Shown here piece by piece: positions 1 through 10,893 of a stretch of 49,757 nucleotides of DNA. The notes beneath the pieces are model-generated. The model ran no database searches. It saw nothing but the letters and a program-made list of their open reading frames with translations, and had not been told where the DNA came from. Position 1 is the stretch's first letter; each line of letters starts with the position of its first letter. Source of the DNA: Fragilaria crotonensis (taxonomy: Eukaryota > Bacillariophyta > Fragilariophyceae > Fragilariales > Fragilariaceae); assembly GCA_022925895.1 (NCBI GenBank), contig JAKSYS010000474.1:1-49757 (forward strand), written 5' to 3'. The position numbers were made by a program, and so were the translations under genes.

Positions 1-576
1 CTGCCAGGTACTGGAATACTGTATGGTCACAGATGAAAAACAAGTTAAACGTAGGCGCACATTCCTGGAGTCGTAGACTTGTACCCGCACAGTAATTAAC
101 TTCATGTGTTATGGTGTCACGCATCGGTGATCATGGAATAAATTTGAATCTTGCTGGGAGGTCCTGCGTACGAGATTTTTGTGTATCATCCACAACGGAA
201 AACTGTCATTTACCGGAAAATGATATACATGCCTATATAAAAATCATTGTCCTTGATTTCGGAAAGGCGTCTGTTGTACGGGATTTGTAGTGGGACAAAA
301 AAATATCGGTGCACGGGCCCGACCGAAAGGCGTCTCGTCGGGTGGGGTTTTGAAATCCGGCACTGCCCATCGTACTATATATATGATAAAGAAGACCGTC
401 GCATTACATTCTGTACTCTGTGTACTCTATGCTTTACCCCAGCACGGATTAAGCGCACCACTCATCACCAATTGAAGGAAGGAACATTCGTTGGGTTTGG
501 ATGAAAGCTAGAAAGAGCGACTGCTAGGGAACGTCGGTAGGGCGGCAACGAAACGACAGTGCTAACAAACGAACCA
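1..576. other. intergenic, no gene seen
   Basis: AT-rich stretch with a TATATAA-like motif near 233-240. An open frame at 247-504 has no recognisable domain, and a related hexamer-scale repeat (GAAAGGCGTCT) occurs twice near 260 and 325. I see no convincing gene here. It probably holds the 5' flank of the kinase-like gene. Confidence 0.5.
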
Positions 577-2069
577 ATGTTGCCGCTTGAAGATTCACCA
601 GGGTCAGTAGCAACGACAACGTCGTCATCAACACCTTCGTCTGCATCATCAACACCAGAGTCTCATTCACATCTCAAGCGACGATCGCATTGCACGACTC
701 CCATGTTGGATGTATCAGGTGTGCGGCAGCTAAAGTACTCGCCTCTCAGATCCCCGTCTACGTCTCCCCGTTCGAGGTCACCCGTCAACGGACGGAAAAT
801 TTCCTCGAGAACACTAAGGACGACAGCAACTCTGATCGCTCTTGTGGGGCTTCGCTCTTTGGCTCATTTTCTGTTTTAGTTGTTCCTGTCGATCTACATT
901 GGGTCGACGTCACTGAACAACAACATGTATCTCAGGGTAGTTGGGGTTCCACCATGGATGCTGCACCTAGGGTGGTCTACTTGGAAAGGACCGCCTTTGA
1001 GCCGATACGTCATCGCATCTTGCCAGATGATCCCACCTTGCATTCGCCTCCGGAAAGAGGCCACTGAAGAACAAAATATGAAGGCAGAGCATCATGACCC
1101 GGAATGTGTTCCCATGGCGAAATGGCAAACTCAGTCGTTTCCCAACTGCAATATCATTCATGAAATGGATTTACGCGAAGCTGCTGATGAAGAAGGAAAA
1201 AGTCATCAACGTTACAACTTCTTGGGACAGGCTGGTTTCGATCGACTTGGAAGTGGGACACTGACGGTGACGCATCTGTTGTATTGAAGACACTTCGACT
1301 CGATAGGGAATTCTTTGACGAGTATTATGATTTGCATCGACGAGATGCCGTTGCCATGGAACGATTGACATTCTCCTTTTGTGATGAATATTTATGGTTA
1401 TTGCGGTCAATCGGCTTTGAATGAACTCGCAGACTTTCAGTGGGATTCGCTAGAAAAGTTTGGTAAAAACCTGCGAGGTCAGTGGGTGCGGATGTTAACT
1501 TTCTGAAACTACAGCTGGCCGCGAGCGTGTCAGTAGGGCTGGCCCACGTTCACGAACTCGATGATCGCCCTTCCATGGTTCACTACGATATCAATCCTCG
1601 CAACATTGCTATTGTCGCTGGCGGCAAACCCAAGTTGAACGACTTTAATATTGCTGAATTTCTCCGTTACAATCCCACGACAAACAAAACATGTGGTTTT
1701 CGCAGTCGGCTACATGAGCCCTGGTGGCGGGCGCCTGAGGAGGTGACGATTGGAAGCAACAACTTGCTCGATGAAAGCGTTGACATTTACGCGTTGGGAA
1801 ATATACTTTTTCACATTCTCACCACCCATTCGCCGCGCGGCAAAATGAAGCGTGAAAGGATGGAAGACGTGCGGCAAGTGGTTGCGAAAGGAATTCGACC
1901 AACCTTGGCGCAAGAGTACACCAAAAGCAAGGATCCGTCTATTGTCGCAATCAGGAATGCCCTTTTCAAGTGCCAAGAGTTTGATCCCAAGAAACGGCCG
2001 ACAGCGCGTGAAATAGCAACGATGCTAATCAAGGTAGTTTCAGAGGTGAGGGCGAAGCGAAGAATTTAA
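577..2069 (+). pseudogene. membrane-anchored protein kinase-like gene, frame-disrupted
   Basis: The first ATG is at 577. The N-terminus is Ser/Pro-rich and basic (about 85 residues), followed by a hydrophobic stretch (ALVGLRSLAHFLF) suited to a signal anchor, where the frame meets TAG at 877. The protein-like reading then moves between frames: about 880-1050 in frame 2 (…APRVVYLERTAFEPIRH), 1055-1230 in frame 1 (FPNCNIIHEMDL), 1233-1371 in frame 3 (the VLKTLR lysine strand and a helix-C-like AMERL), 1372-1480 in frame 1 (FVMNIYGYCGQ hinge region), and 1482-2069 in frame 3 (C-lobe). The C-lobe has HYDINPRN in place of HRDxxxxN, DFN in place of DFG, and an intact RAPEE. The catalytic-loop Asp and Asn and the metal-binding Asp are present, so an active ancestor is plausible. 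This is either a pseudogene or a real gene read through several indel errors. It converges on the downstream gene with only 22 bp between them. Confidence 0.65.
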
Positions 2070-2091
2070 AAATAGATTCCAATTAACCTTG

Positions 2092-3285
2092 CTATGCCAC
2101 AACGTCAGAACAAAAATCCCAGCCAAGACCAATGAGACGATGGAACTCTCGTTCGATCTTTTGCCACAAGTCGGGATTAGACTCCCATGGATTCCTCCCG
2201 CCACCGAGTAGGTTTAGGGACTGAAGCGTCAATGTAGTGATGCTGTGAATCGCTTCAAGGCGTAACCACGGCTCGATATCCCCCAGTAGCTGGCATTCAG
2301 CTTCGTAAGTTTCCCAGATTGTGTCTGCCTGCTTTCTGTTGGCGCAAACCTTTCGTCCCATCAACAACAATTCAAAGCGTGCATCAGCGTATGCTGCTTC
2401 TTCCCAATCGAGAACGGAGGAGATGAACGTGTGGTTTTCACATCTATGAAAGATAAGGTTTTGAGGTTGACAATCCATGTGCACCAATACCCACGCAACA
2501 GGCTTAATCGTGGACACTTCCACATTCAACTTTGTGATGCATTTATGCAGTGTTTCAGTGACGGCCTGCCATTTCTCATTACTCCCGTCGCCGTTGGTCC
2601 TGATTGTCTCCACCATTCTAGAGTGAGCCGCTCGATACACAGCAACCATATCCGCAAACGTAATGGCCTGTCCATCACTAGACAGATCGCGCCAGTCTTG
2701 CTTCGGATTATTGGCAAGGTGCTGGTGTAGCGGTATCGTCACGGTCCTTAGCACTTCTAGCGCATACTCCTCAGCAAATTCCACCGGCACCCGCCCCCAC
2801 CGGGGGTGAGGTTCATCAAAACCAAATTCGTGCCTCACTTGTATCATCCCATTGATCCATTCCATTGTGTGCTTCCGATTTCCATCGAAATGCATCGAGT
2901 GTTCCCCGACGTACGAAAAAATGGCCCACGGGTAATCATGCGTGCTGGCATCAAAGTGCAGGACTTGCGGAATGGCCAGGTGCGGCAGCGCCTCGTAGGA
3001 GATGCGATAGGCTGCAACTTCAGCCCGCGCCAATCGCTCCGGTGAAGCTTCATTACTGTTCAAGTTCCACCATCGCGCAGATCCCCGCCATTGACGCACA
3101 ACCACGCGATTACCACCAGAACGGACAGCGTCGGACAATTGGTCGGGAAACGGGCGGGTGAAAGTAAGAATCCACACTTGCTGCTGTGCCGATTTGATCT
3201 CTTGAACTGCACATCCATTGTCAATCAAGCCTGGGTACTTCTCAGTCAGGTAGTGGAGCACATATTCTGGAATGACTGTTGCCAT
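2092..3285 (-). CDS. APH/choline-kinase-fold phosphotransferase
   Basis: Intact 397-residue protein of the aminoglycoside phosphotransferase family (kinase-like fold). The catalytic loop VHMDCQPQN lies near residue 270 and the metal-binding SVLDWEEAAYAD segment near residue 290, matching the HxDxxxxN…DWE signature. An N-lobe segment (VVVRQWRG) supplies the ATP-lysine strand region without a clear Lys. I chose the ATG at 3285 (MATVIPEYVLHYL); an in-frame upstream TTG would add 16 residues. Members phosphorylate small hydroxylated molecules or sugars. The substrate here is unknown, and antibiotic resistance should not be inferred. The gene is single-exon, converges on the kinase-like gene, and a MITE-like element lies 130 bp upstream of its start. 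Confidence 0.8.
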   Translation of the reverse strand: MATVIPEYVLHYLTEKYPGLIDNGCAVQEIKSAQQQVWILTFTRPFPDQLSDAVRSGGNRVVVRQWRGSARWWNLNSNEASPERLARAEVAAYRISYEALPHLAIPQVLHFDASTHDYPWAIFSYVGEHSMHFDGNRKHTMEWINGMIQVRHEFGFDEPHPRWGRVPVEFAEEYALEVLRTVTIPLHQHLANNPKQDWRDLSSDGQAITFADMVAVYRAAHSRMVETIRTNGDGSNEKWQAVTETLHKCITKLNVEVSTIKPVAWVLVHMDCQPQNLIFHRCENHTFISSVLDWEEAAYADARFELLLMGRKVCANRKQADTIWETYEAECQLLGDIEPWLRLEAIHSITTLTLQSLNLLGGGRNPWESNPDLWQKIEREFHRLIGLGWDFCSDVVA

Positions 3286-4019
3286 TTCATAATGTTGCTT
3301 CCTCGGATTCTTTCCTTGGTGAGATCGTGACAAGGGTCAGGAGTCAGGAGTCAAGATTCAGGATCGAATCGTCGGGTGCTCACCTACAACTTGAACTGTG
3401 ATCAGTGATCAGCAGGGGTGTCCTATTTAAGGCGACCGGGCCGGCGCGCCTAGCAGCGCCTTAATTAGTTAATATAGGCGCTTTTTTGGACCTTCAAAAG
3501 GCGGTGTAAGGCGTGGGGTTATTCATGACTGTACAGAGCAGCTCGTCATCCCCACTTCAGTCCATCATGTAACACTGCCAACAGACCTCACAGCTCATGA
3601 ACAATCATGAAGTAACTCCGATTGAGTTCCAAGCCATAAAGCATCTTGCTACACGGATATACTGCTGTACAGCAGGTACTGTATCCATAGTCTACTGTAT
3701 GTTGTTATTATCTACTGGAGTACTGTCGTATATGCTACGAATGCTCCGTACAAACTACACGTACAATTCACATGATGGTATGTTTGTAGCGTAGAATCTA
3801 CAGGACCTTATTTAAGGCGCTATTTCAGGCTAAAAGGCGATTGGCATTAAGGCGCCCGCCTTAAATAGGACATGGTGATCAGTCATTTCATTATCGCATG
3901 CCATACCCATGCTCTACCATGCGCCGATACGCCATCACATATCTTCATTAGTACCATATATGCATATGCATGTCTTTTGCGCCACCAACATCACCTTTCG
4001 TACCGTACTGTACATACTT
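3286..4019. other. intergenic, hosts a TIR element
   Basis: No gene is seen. Most of the stretch is the 3419-3872 inverted-repeat element. Before it is a TGATCAGTGATCAG direct repeat, and after it about 145 bp of plain AT-rich flank up to the copia LTR. Confidence 0.5.
3419..3872. mobile_element. MITE-like element with 16-bp TIRs
   Basis: TGTCCTATTTAAGGCG at 3419-3434 is matched by its exact reverse complement at 3857-3872. Subterminal copies of GGCGC/CCTTAA motifs occur on both sides (for example CTTATTTAAGGCG near 3808), and CCTTAATTAGTTAATATAGG lies inside the left arm. The 454-bp interior has no coding potential. TGATCA words flank both ends in inverted orientation, so the true termini may extend a little further. 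I see no clear target-site duplication, so the superfamily is not assigned. Confidence 0.6.
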
Positions 4020-4616
4020 TGTTAGAGATCTACTGTCACTCTGTCACACTGTCACTCGTAATTACTGTAAGGTTAAATACCATACGGTAATACGGTAGAC
4101 AGTCCTTTATTTTCCTTCGTCTGTCCGTGACTCGTGCCAGTAGTTCTGCGAATCAGAACTCTGGATCCCGCGACCACACAAGGAATTTAAATCATGTTGC
4201 CCTGAGTTTCCCTAAGTATTCAAATCTGTTATGTTGTCAATTTTATTGACAACACAACTTTACTATGGGATTCATAACTCAAACACCACTCAACAAGTGG
4301 GATTAAAGCAACATAACTTTTGTGAGACTCAACTAATATTGGAGATCTCACTTTCATTTTTCATCTACATTTTAACTTATAATTTCCACAAACCAAAAAC
4401 AGTAAAGGCCTTTACTACTTAGTTCTACATCTTCTACATATTTGTAACAACAAATCTACCATCATGGTCCACATCTTCAGGACTCCTACGCCCAAAGCTG
4501 GACGATCCGTCACGTTCGCTTCCTCTCCGTCAAGTCCGACGGCAGACTTCTAGGTCCTACTAACCTTAAGTCTACCGTCGGCCAGTACTCGCGTACCGAT
4601 CACACGAATACTGTCA
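4020..4616 (+). repeat. left (5') LTR of giant copia element
   Basis: 597 bp, TG…CA. It differs from the right LTR by four length changes only: T3/T4 near 4260, C1/C2 near 4330, T5/T3 near 4360 and C2/C3 near 4528. There are no substitutions. It contains a 9-bp-stem hairpin at 4233-4253, and an ATG at 4464 opens the element's reading frame inside the LTR. Confidence 0.95.
4233..4253 (+). promoter_or_regulatory. LTR hairpin (stem 9, loop 3)
   Basis: GTTGTCAAT-TTT-ATTGACAAC is a perfect inverted repeat in the left LTR and is present in the right LTR too. A second inverted repeat, CTCCAA-CTAATA-TTGGAG, is intact at 15448-15465, whereas the left copy has lost one C. They may act at the RNA level as terminator, packaging or stability elements; function is inferred. 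Confidence 0.45.
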
Positions 4617-7600
4617 TGGTTGCTCGCCTCGTACCACCGGTCCAAGGCTCTACCGTCGAGGAAAAATACTCGACCAATGTCTCCGATCATTGGTCGAATC
4701 TACCTACGGCCGTTAAGAACCTACGCTTAACTGCTATTAATTTCCCTCGCCTTTTGGATTCGCCAGCAACGGATTTAAACTCACCCTTGAAGGCAACAGA
4801 ACTTTTTAAGTCCACCATGCAGAACTTACCTCCGCCCTCCCTTGCCCCTCGCGCCTCTAGGTCCGCCTCCAAAGGCGCTAACCCTGACGCGTTCGACGCT
4901 AACGTCGACTACCCCGCCGAACTCGGCGCATCTCCTGTCCCTCCTGACACGCCCACCCATCCCGCCCTCTACAAAGGTGCCCTAGCCTATGGATCTCCGA
5001 AGAAATCCAAGCTCCCTCCCGTGTCCGTTACATCCCTTCTCCAACCACTACCCTGATGACGATCAGGATCTCCCAAACAACAAGAAGAAGAGGCGCACCT
5101 CTGAGAAAGGTCCCGCCTATTTTGACGTCTGCAAGTTAACCTCCGACGACATCGATGATATTATTGAAGAGGATCGCAACCTCCACCCGACGAGCGCAAG
5201 CAGCAGGCAGCTCCACCACAGCAGGACACTAAAGTTAGCCACAGGGCTACTTCTACCACCAAGAAGGCTGCAAAGATGCAGACCACTACAACCACAACTA
5301 CCATGGACAACTACTACAACAAAATGGGCGAAACTACAAACAAAAACGGTCCAACTACCTTACCTGCATCTACCAATGTTATGAGCAATAACATTGGACC
5401 TACTGATGTTTTACTACAGAGGAGCACACTACTACTGCCGCCAAGCGCCGCACTAACGAACAAACACAACGTAATCGATCTCACCGATGATACGAACGAC
5501 TTGAAAACGCCCCAGAAAGCTCCAAATTCGCCTCCCACGCTCACCTACAAGTCCAGAGCCAACACTCCAAGCATTCCAACCGCAAAAGTTACCACCTTGA
5601 CCAACTTTGCCCAACCTGCTCACAATCCAATTTTTCAAGCTCCCGGGTGCATGAATCCATCTGGCTTCACCACCCTTCAGAAGACATGCAAAGATCTCCA
5701 TGACTGTCTCTTTGCTCATCTTTTTAACCTCCCATTCCATCCTTCACCATCAAGGTATCAGCCTCCCAGCCAGAAAGCAATGCCAGGGAGAATCCAAAGA
5801 ACCTCCCACACTCATCCACCCCAGTCATCCTGGCCTGGAGTCAGAAATCGCCACTTTTACCCACAGAATTGCTTCCTTCGGTTATACTCCAACCCTCACT
5901 GAGTTTACTGGCTTTCTACAGCATCATGAGGACCTTGAAGACCTTGTCATAATTGCCATCAAGATGACTGGAGATGAACAGTTGATGCCCATTCTTGATT
6001 TGCTCATCCTCGTTCGCAGCGTAATCGGGCAACGAAACTCACACTCCGTGCCGCCAGCACACCGTATGGTCGACATCCTGGCCAAATTTGAGCGAATTCC
6101 GACAGATGGTTCTCGAGAAATGACTGTTCAAAATTTTCCCTCGCCCCCCGCGCGTATTGGTGGACGTCGACAACTCTGCAGCCTCGCGAACGCAAACTAT
6201 GACGTGTCATGACCGCAGTGCTGAACTCGGGACTCGTAATTTTTGTGCCGAAACTCCAGATTCCGTCCAAACTCCCTTCGCGTCAGCGCCACAGTCCCCC
6301 GACAACCGCCGTATTTACAGTCCGTGTTATCCCGAGACACCGTCCCCGCGTCCCAACTTCAATGACCATTCTGCCGATGACGCATCCACTCGACCATTTT
6401 CCCAGCCCGCTTCGCCTACCGATGACTCGTTTGATATCGACCCTTTTGTCCACTTTGCACCACGCGGCCCCCCCTAACTGCTGAAGAAAAGGCCTTGGAA
6501 TCGTACTGTGATGATGATGATACTGTCGAGTTTACTGTCGTGGACGGTACGGCGATCCAATCCAGTCCACCCCAGTGTGCCTACAGAGCCCACAATCCCA
6601 CTGATCCCAGCCTTTCCTCCACTTCCTTGAGTGTCCAGCATCCTGTTCCTATCAAATTGGAAGATTTACCCCTCTTCCCTGACTCTGATTGTGCTGATGT
6701 TGGTGAAAATTATTACTCCCCCAGTGATAATTCACCAACTAAGCCATCTGTTAACTTTTACCCTGCTTCTGACCCTGTTCCTGACCCTGAAGTCTTACCA
6801 GAAGTTGAAATCATGCCAGAACCCATGATCATTGAAAGCATTGAAGAGGAATTTGTGGAAGAAAGTGCAACTAACCCAATTTTGGAGGCACTTAATGAGC
6901 TACCCGACACAACAATTCAACAACCAGTCCGGATGCTACCCCCCACTTTTTCCTGAACCGCCCCTAAGGCATTTGAATCCTCTTGCCCCAGTTCACCACC
7001 GCCCTTATGCAATGTTCCAGGACCCAGCTCACCATCCATCGTCGGCCTTGATGTTCTCAGAAGCTACGCTGGACGACCCACTGAACGGTACCATCCATCT
7101 ACGCGACCTACCGCTTTGCATCGAAATCAGCACCACTATCGCAGCTTTCTGTCTCAACTTTCTCGCCGCTCCACCGGAAGTTCATCACATTCGCGACATC
7201 ACGTCATCCGACATGAAGCCTATATCGCGCCACATCACTCTCAGACACCAGATGCCAAGTCCTAACTCCCCTCTGTATTCCCGCGACGACAAGTTCTACC
7301 TACTCGGCATGATTCACACTCTGAACCGCGCTACCAACTTGCTAACCCAGCATTTCACAGACGAACAACGCTCCCTTTTTGACCTTCGGCATCCCGGATA
7401 AATACTACGACATCACCCGCGACTTCTACGAAAACCCTCCCTACTGCCCGATGGAAACGACATGTGCTGTCGGACTCATCTACGCGCTCCGACTCTACTA
7501 CATAACCCACCACCGCCACAGCACCTACCACCGACACGGTTTTCGCCAACACGACCTCTACCCGAAACATTTGTTCCAGATCGCAAAAGATATCAAGTCT

Positions 7601-9830
7601 ACCGCCGCCGCTCTAAGTTTGTTCCCTGATACCACTACTTTTCGGACGCTCCCTCGCTTTGCTAACCATGCCTTCTTTGAAGCCGATCTTTTCCCTACCT
7701 TTTGCATTCCTTATCGCGGATTGAAACGCTACCGGAAAATGTTTCGCGTGGACTTGAATTTCGCGCGCGAATCCTATCTTGTCGCATACACGAATTCTTT
7801 TCGATTGGACGACGAGGAACAACGATCGATTGCCTTGCGAACTGCCCAGACAATCATCCGCCTTGCCTTATTCGAACATGGTCTCATTAATCGCAAGACG
7901 CGACGACGATCGAGGGAACCAGAATTATCCAACAACCGCTTCCATATTGGCAACCTTCCACCTGCAGATCTATTCTTGTCCAACTTTGCAACCTGCTTCC
8001 CCATGATTACCAGGCCCTCCCTTGTTCAATTGGATCTTGATGATGTCAATGATGACACACTTGCAATCAACTATGTGGTCTGCCAACCTCTGGACTTCCT
8101 CCAACTGTTTACCCTGCAACCAACTGAAGCAAATGAGGAAACCTACTACATGGATGTCTACTCTGACCTCACTCCAGTCTCTACCAACGGCATCAACTTC
8201 TCGATTGACTTCCTTCCGCACTTCGAGTATATCCTCTACCGAGTTGCGCAACTTGTGAATCCAAAGGACCCGACCGGCATTCTCCCCAGGAACCATCCTC
8301 CTCCCCACGTTATCATGTTCCAAGGCTCCCCACTTGCGTCCAACTCCTACTCTAATGGTTCATCAACTGAGATTGCTAAACCTACAGCAAGAGCAGGAAT
8401 CTTCCCCACCACTTTCAACCATGATCAACAACCAATCATCAGCAACAGAGATGGAGAACCCTACAACAGATTGTCAGTCCAAGCTTTGTTCAAAGCCCAA
8501 CTTGCCAAACCAATTCTTTCCTATCACATTGGCGACCCGACTGGATTCCAACCAGCGCCGCTAACCTGCGTCGCCACCCTGATTCCAGTAAGTATCACGT
8601 CGCTCGCGATCCCAAAACGGTCCCCTTTTCCTGGCTATTCGCATGATACCAGTTTTCACAACTGGTCCACTTGAGGAATCCATCTATCAAGCCTGGGCAT
8701 TGCCACATCTCATTGATGCCCTCCGTGACCCTGAGATCCAACTTTTCAACAATCATCTTTCTTATTATTATAATGAGAAAGAGTCTCATCCTGAGTTTCC
8801 ATTCATTGATCAAATGGGACCTGATTCACCCTTTTCAGCCAATGGCTACAATGGTGAGTCTAGTCTACAATGTCTGTCTTATCCTGGTTGTTATGCTGGT
8901 TACTTACCTTTTTCTATCTGTGATAGCCTAGGCTGTCCCAATCAGATGGAATTAGTTACAAGTAACAACATAATTACCTTCCAACAGGATACAACTACAT
9001 TTTCTGGACCACATTTCGCATGTCTTGCCGTAAAAACTCGCCGTTCCGCTTTATTTTCCGATCCGACTCGAACCCCGGACCCCCAGCACGAAATTTCTGC
9101 ACAAAACGACCCACAAAACGAAAATCTTGCAGCAAACGAACCTGAAACTACAGTTTTCGCGCACGACGACCCCGACAGCGAAAATCCCACACAAAGTGAC
9201 ACTACCAGCGAAAATCCAACACAAAACGACGCGCACAGCACGGAAACTCACTCCCAACAGCTAATTTCCGACGCGGAAACTACATACGACGAACACGCAC
9301 AAGAAACTCAACAACTACCGGAACTCAACCAAATCTCGCGTTTTGCCACCAAACTCGCCCGAAACAAGCAGTTCACACACAAAACACCCTCTAATACCTC
9401 CAACTGCGAAATCATCAACTGGACCTCTAAAACGCTTTTCCGATGCATTTTCAGGCATTCTCACGCCGAAACGTAAAATTACCTCACGATCCGGCCACAA
9501 CCGACTCGAACCCACAACCTCCGATTTCAACAACTTTTTCGACGACGCCCAAAATTATACCTTCAAAAACTTACCACCCCGGAATTCGAACCCTCAACCA
9601 CCAAATCCGTCACAAAATCTTTCGCAACCCCAAACTCAACAAAGCAAAATTATTCAACCTCCCAATACGAAACCTACCAAATCTACACAAAAACGGCCAA
9701 TTCTGAAAATGATCACCAAACTCTCCAGAAACTCAAAAACTCGCTTCCGCACGCCCAACTCCGCGCCAGGCGACCCATGCCACCTTTGCATACCCACCAA
9801 CTGTCGACACCTTCTTTGACGACGACACCG
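4464..9830 (+). CDS. N-terminal extension of copia polyprotein (unknown function, frame-broken)
   Basis: Protein-like sequence begins at the LTR-internal ATG (4464; 51 codons in the LTR when read in the right-LTR version) and continues through 4617-5050 and successive frames at 5055-5180, 5190-5770, 5780-6150, 6160-6470, 6475-6940, 6945-7375, 7380-8640, 8645-9430 and 9435-9780. Composition is Pro/Thr/Asp-rich with acidic patches, poly-Thr (about 5280-5310), a KKKRR cluster (about 5085) and repeats of ENPTQ/QNDP type near 9100-9240. The most globular part is 7380-8640, with Tyr-, Arg- and Leu-rich segments and no motif I recognise. Some frame changes sit at mononucleotide runs (C7 near 6466, C6 near 6940, T5 near 7376). 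It precedes Gag and may be an extra structural domain. No function can be assigned. Confidence 0.55.
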
Positions 9831-10893
9831 ATCATGACTCAGAGCAAGAGCCAAAACACATCCAGCAGACATCGCCTGACGCACTCATCCTCCACGCGAA
9901 CCGACTTCACTTATCCCCAATTGAAGACCTAACCAAGACGCTTTTGAAGTACGCCAAAAATGCAAACCTTCGCAAATTGGCTTACCCAACCGATCTTCAA
10001 GCACGCCGCCGCCATTTTAACACCTTCATCGACAACCTTCGAATTGTTTGCAACATTTCCCGTGGACGCGCCAAGTCTTTGATCTTTGGCCAAAACAAGT
10101 CTCTTATTCACACCCATTTGTTGGCACCGCACTTTACAACCTGATCTTTACAAACGTCTGCGACCCTTGCAAAAACACATCATTGATGGCCCACCAGACG
10201 CCCGCACCGCGATTCTTACTCTGCGCCATTGTGCACCGCTAACTCCTGATCACGTCGAGAGAACTCGCGAAGCCTTTGTTCTATCAAACAACCACATCAT
10301 GAAGTCGCCACCTCTTACCTAAACCGCATCCGCATCCTTACGCGCGACTGCTATCATGCTGGAATCCCCAACACCGACGCCGAACTCATCAAACGCACCG
10401 TTCGTGGTGGAAGCAATCACTCCTTTACGCCGCATCTTATCAACGCTTCGACGCCGATATCCGCCGAGCTGAACTAAGACGAAGCTCTGCCACCATTCGC
10501 CGAACTTGAGAGCCATCTCCTCAACATTGACGAATCCCGTGGTCTCACACTACCGTCTCAGAATCAACGCAACTACAATCAGCACGCACATTCTACCCGT
10601 CAACAATCTCACCATTTTCAATCGCGCCACCCCAAACTACCCATCGTGTTTTCACACAACGTCAACAACAAGCTTTCAGCTCCATCCTTCGCCCATATTC
10701 AAACCCTAATGGCAACAATCAAAACAGAAGTCATCCACCGAGACCACCGCAAAACCATTCGCGCCCGTTCCGACCTCCTACAAATCCTTCGCGACCACCT
10801 TTCAACAACCCGAATCAACGTCGCCCACCACCTCCTTCGCCTCGCCCATCCAACCAACCCCAACGGAACAATCGACCACCTTTCCGACCAACG
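9785..10893 (+). CDS. Gag capsid-like region of giant copia element (frame-broken)
   Basis: Reading through three or four frame changes gives a helical Gag-like sequence: SPIEDLTKTLLKYAKNANL near 9910, RHFNTFIDNL near 10015, WPKQVSYSHPFVGTALYNLI near 10090, then HVERTREAF near 10250, YLNRIRILTRDCYHAG near 10320-10370 and a Gln/Pro/Asn/His-rich tail. The pattern resembles copia UBN2-type Gag, placed immediately before the zinc knuckle as expected. It packages the element RNA in related families. The breaks make this copy non-coding as written. Confidence 0.6.

Noticed and set aside
247-504. Open frame of 85 codons near the left edge
   Set aside because: Overlaps another open frame, has no domain or conserved pattern and begins at a non-ATG codon; chance ORF.
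2092-3285. Antibiotic-resistance gene or bacterial transfer
   Set aside because: APH-fold proteins are widespread in eukaryotes; nothing in codon use or context points to a resistance gene.
5276-9476. Treating each open frame of the copia N-terminal extension as a separate gene
   Set aside because: Consecutive frames read as one protein-like path with breaks, some at mononucleotide runs, so they are pieces of one polyprotein.
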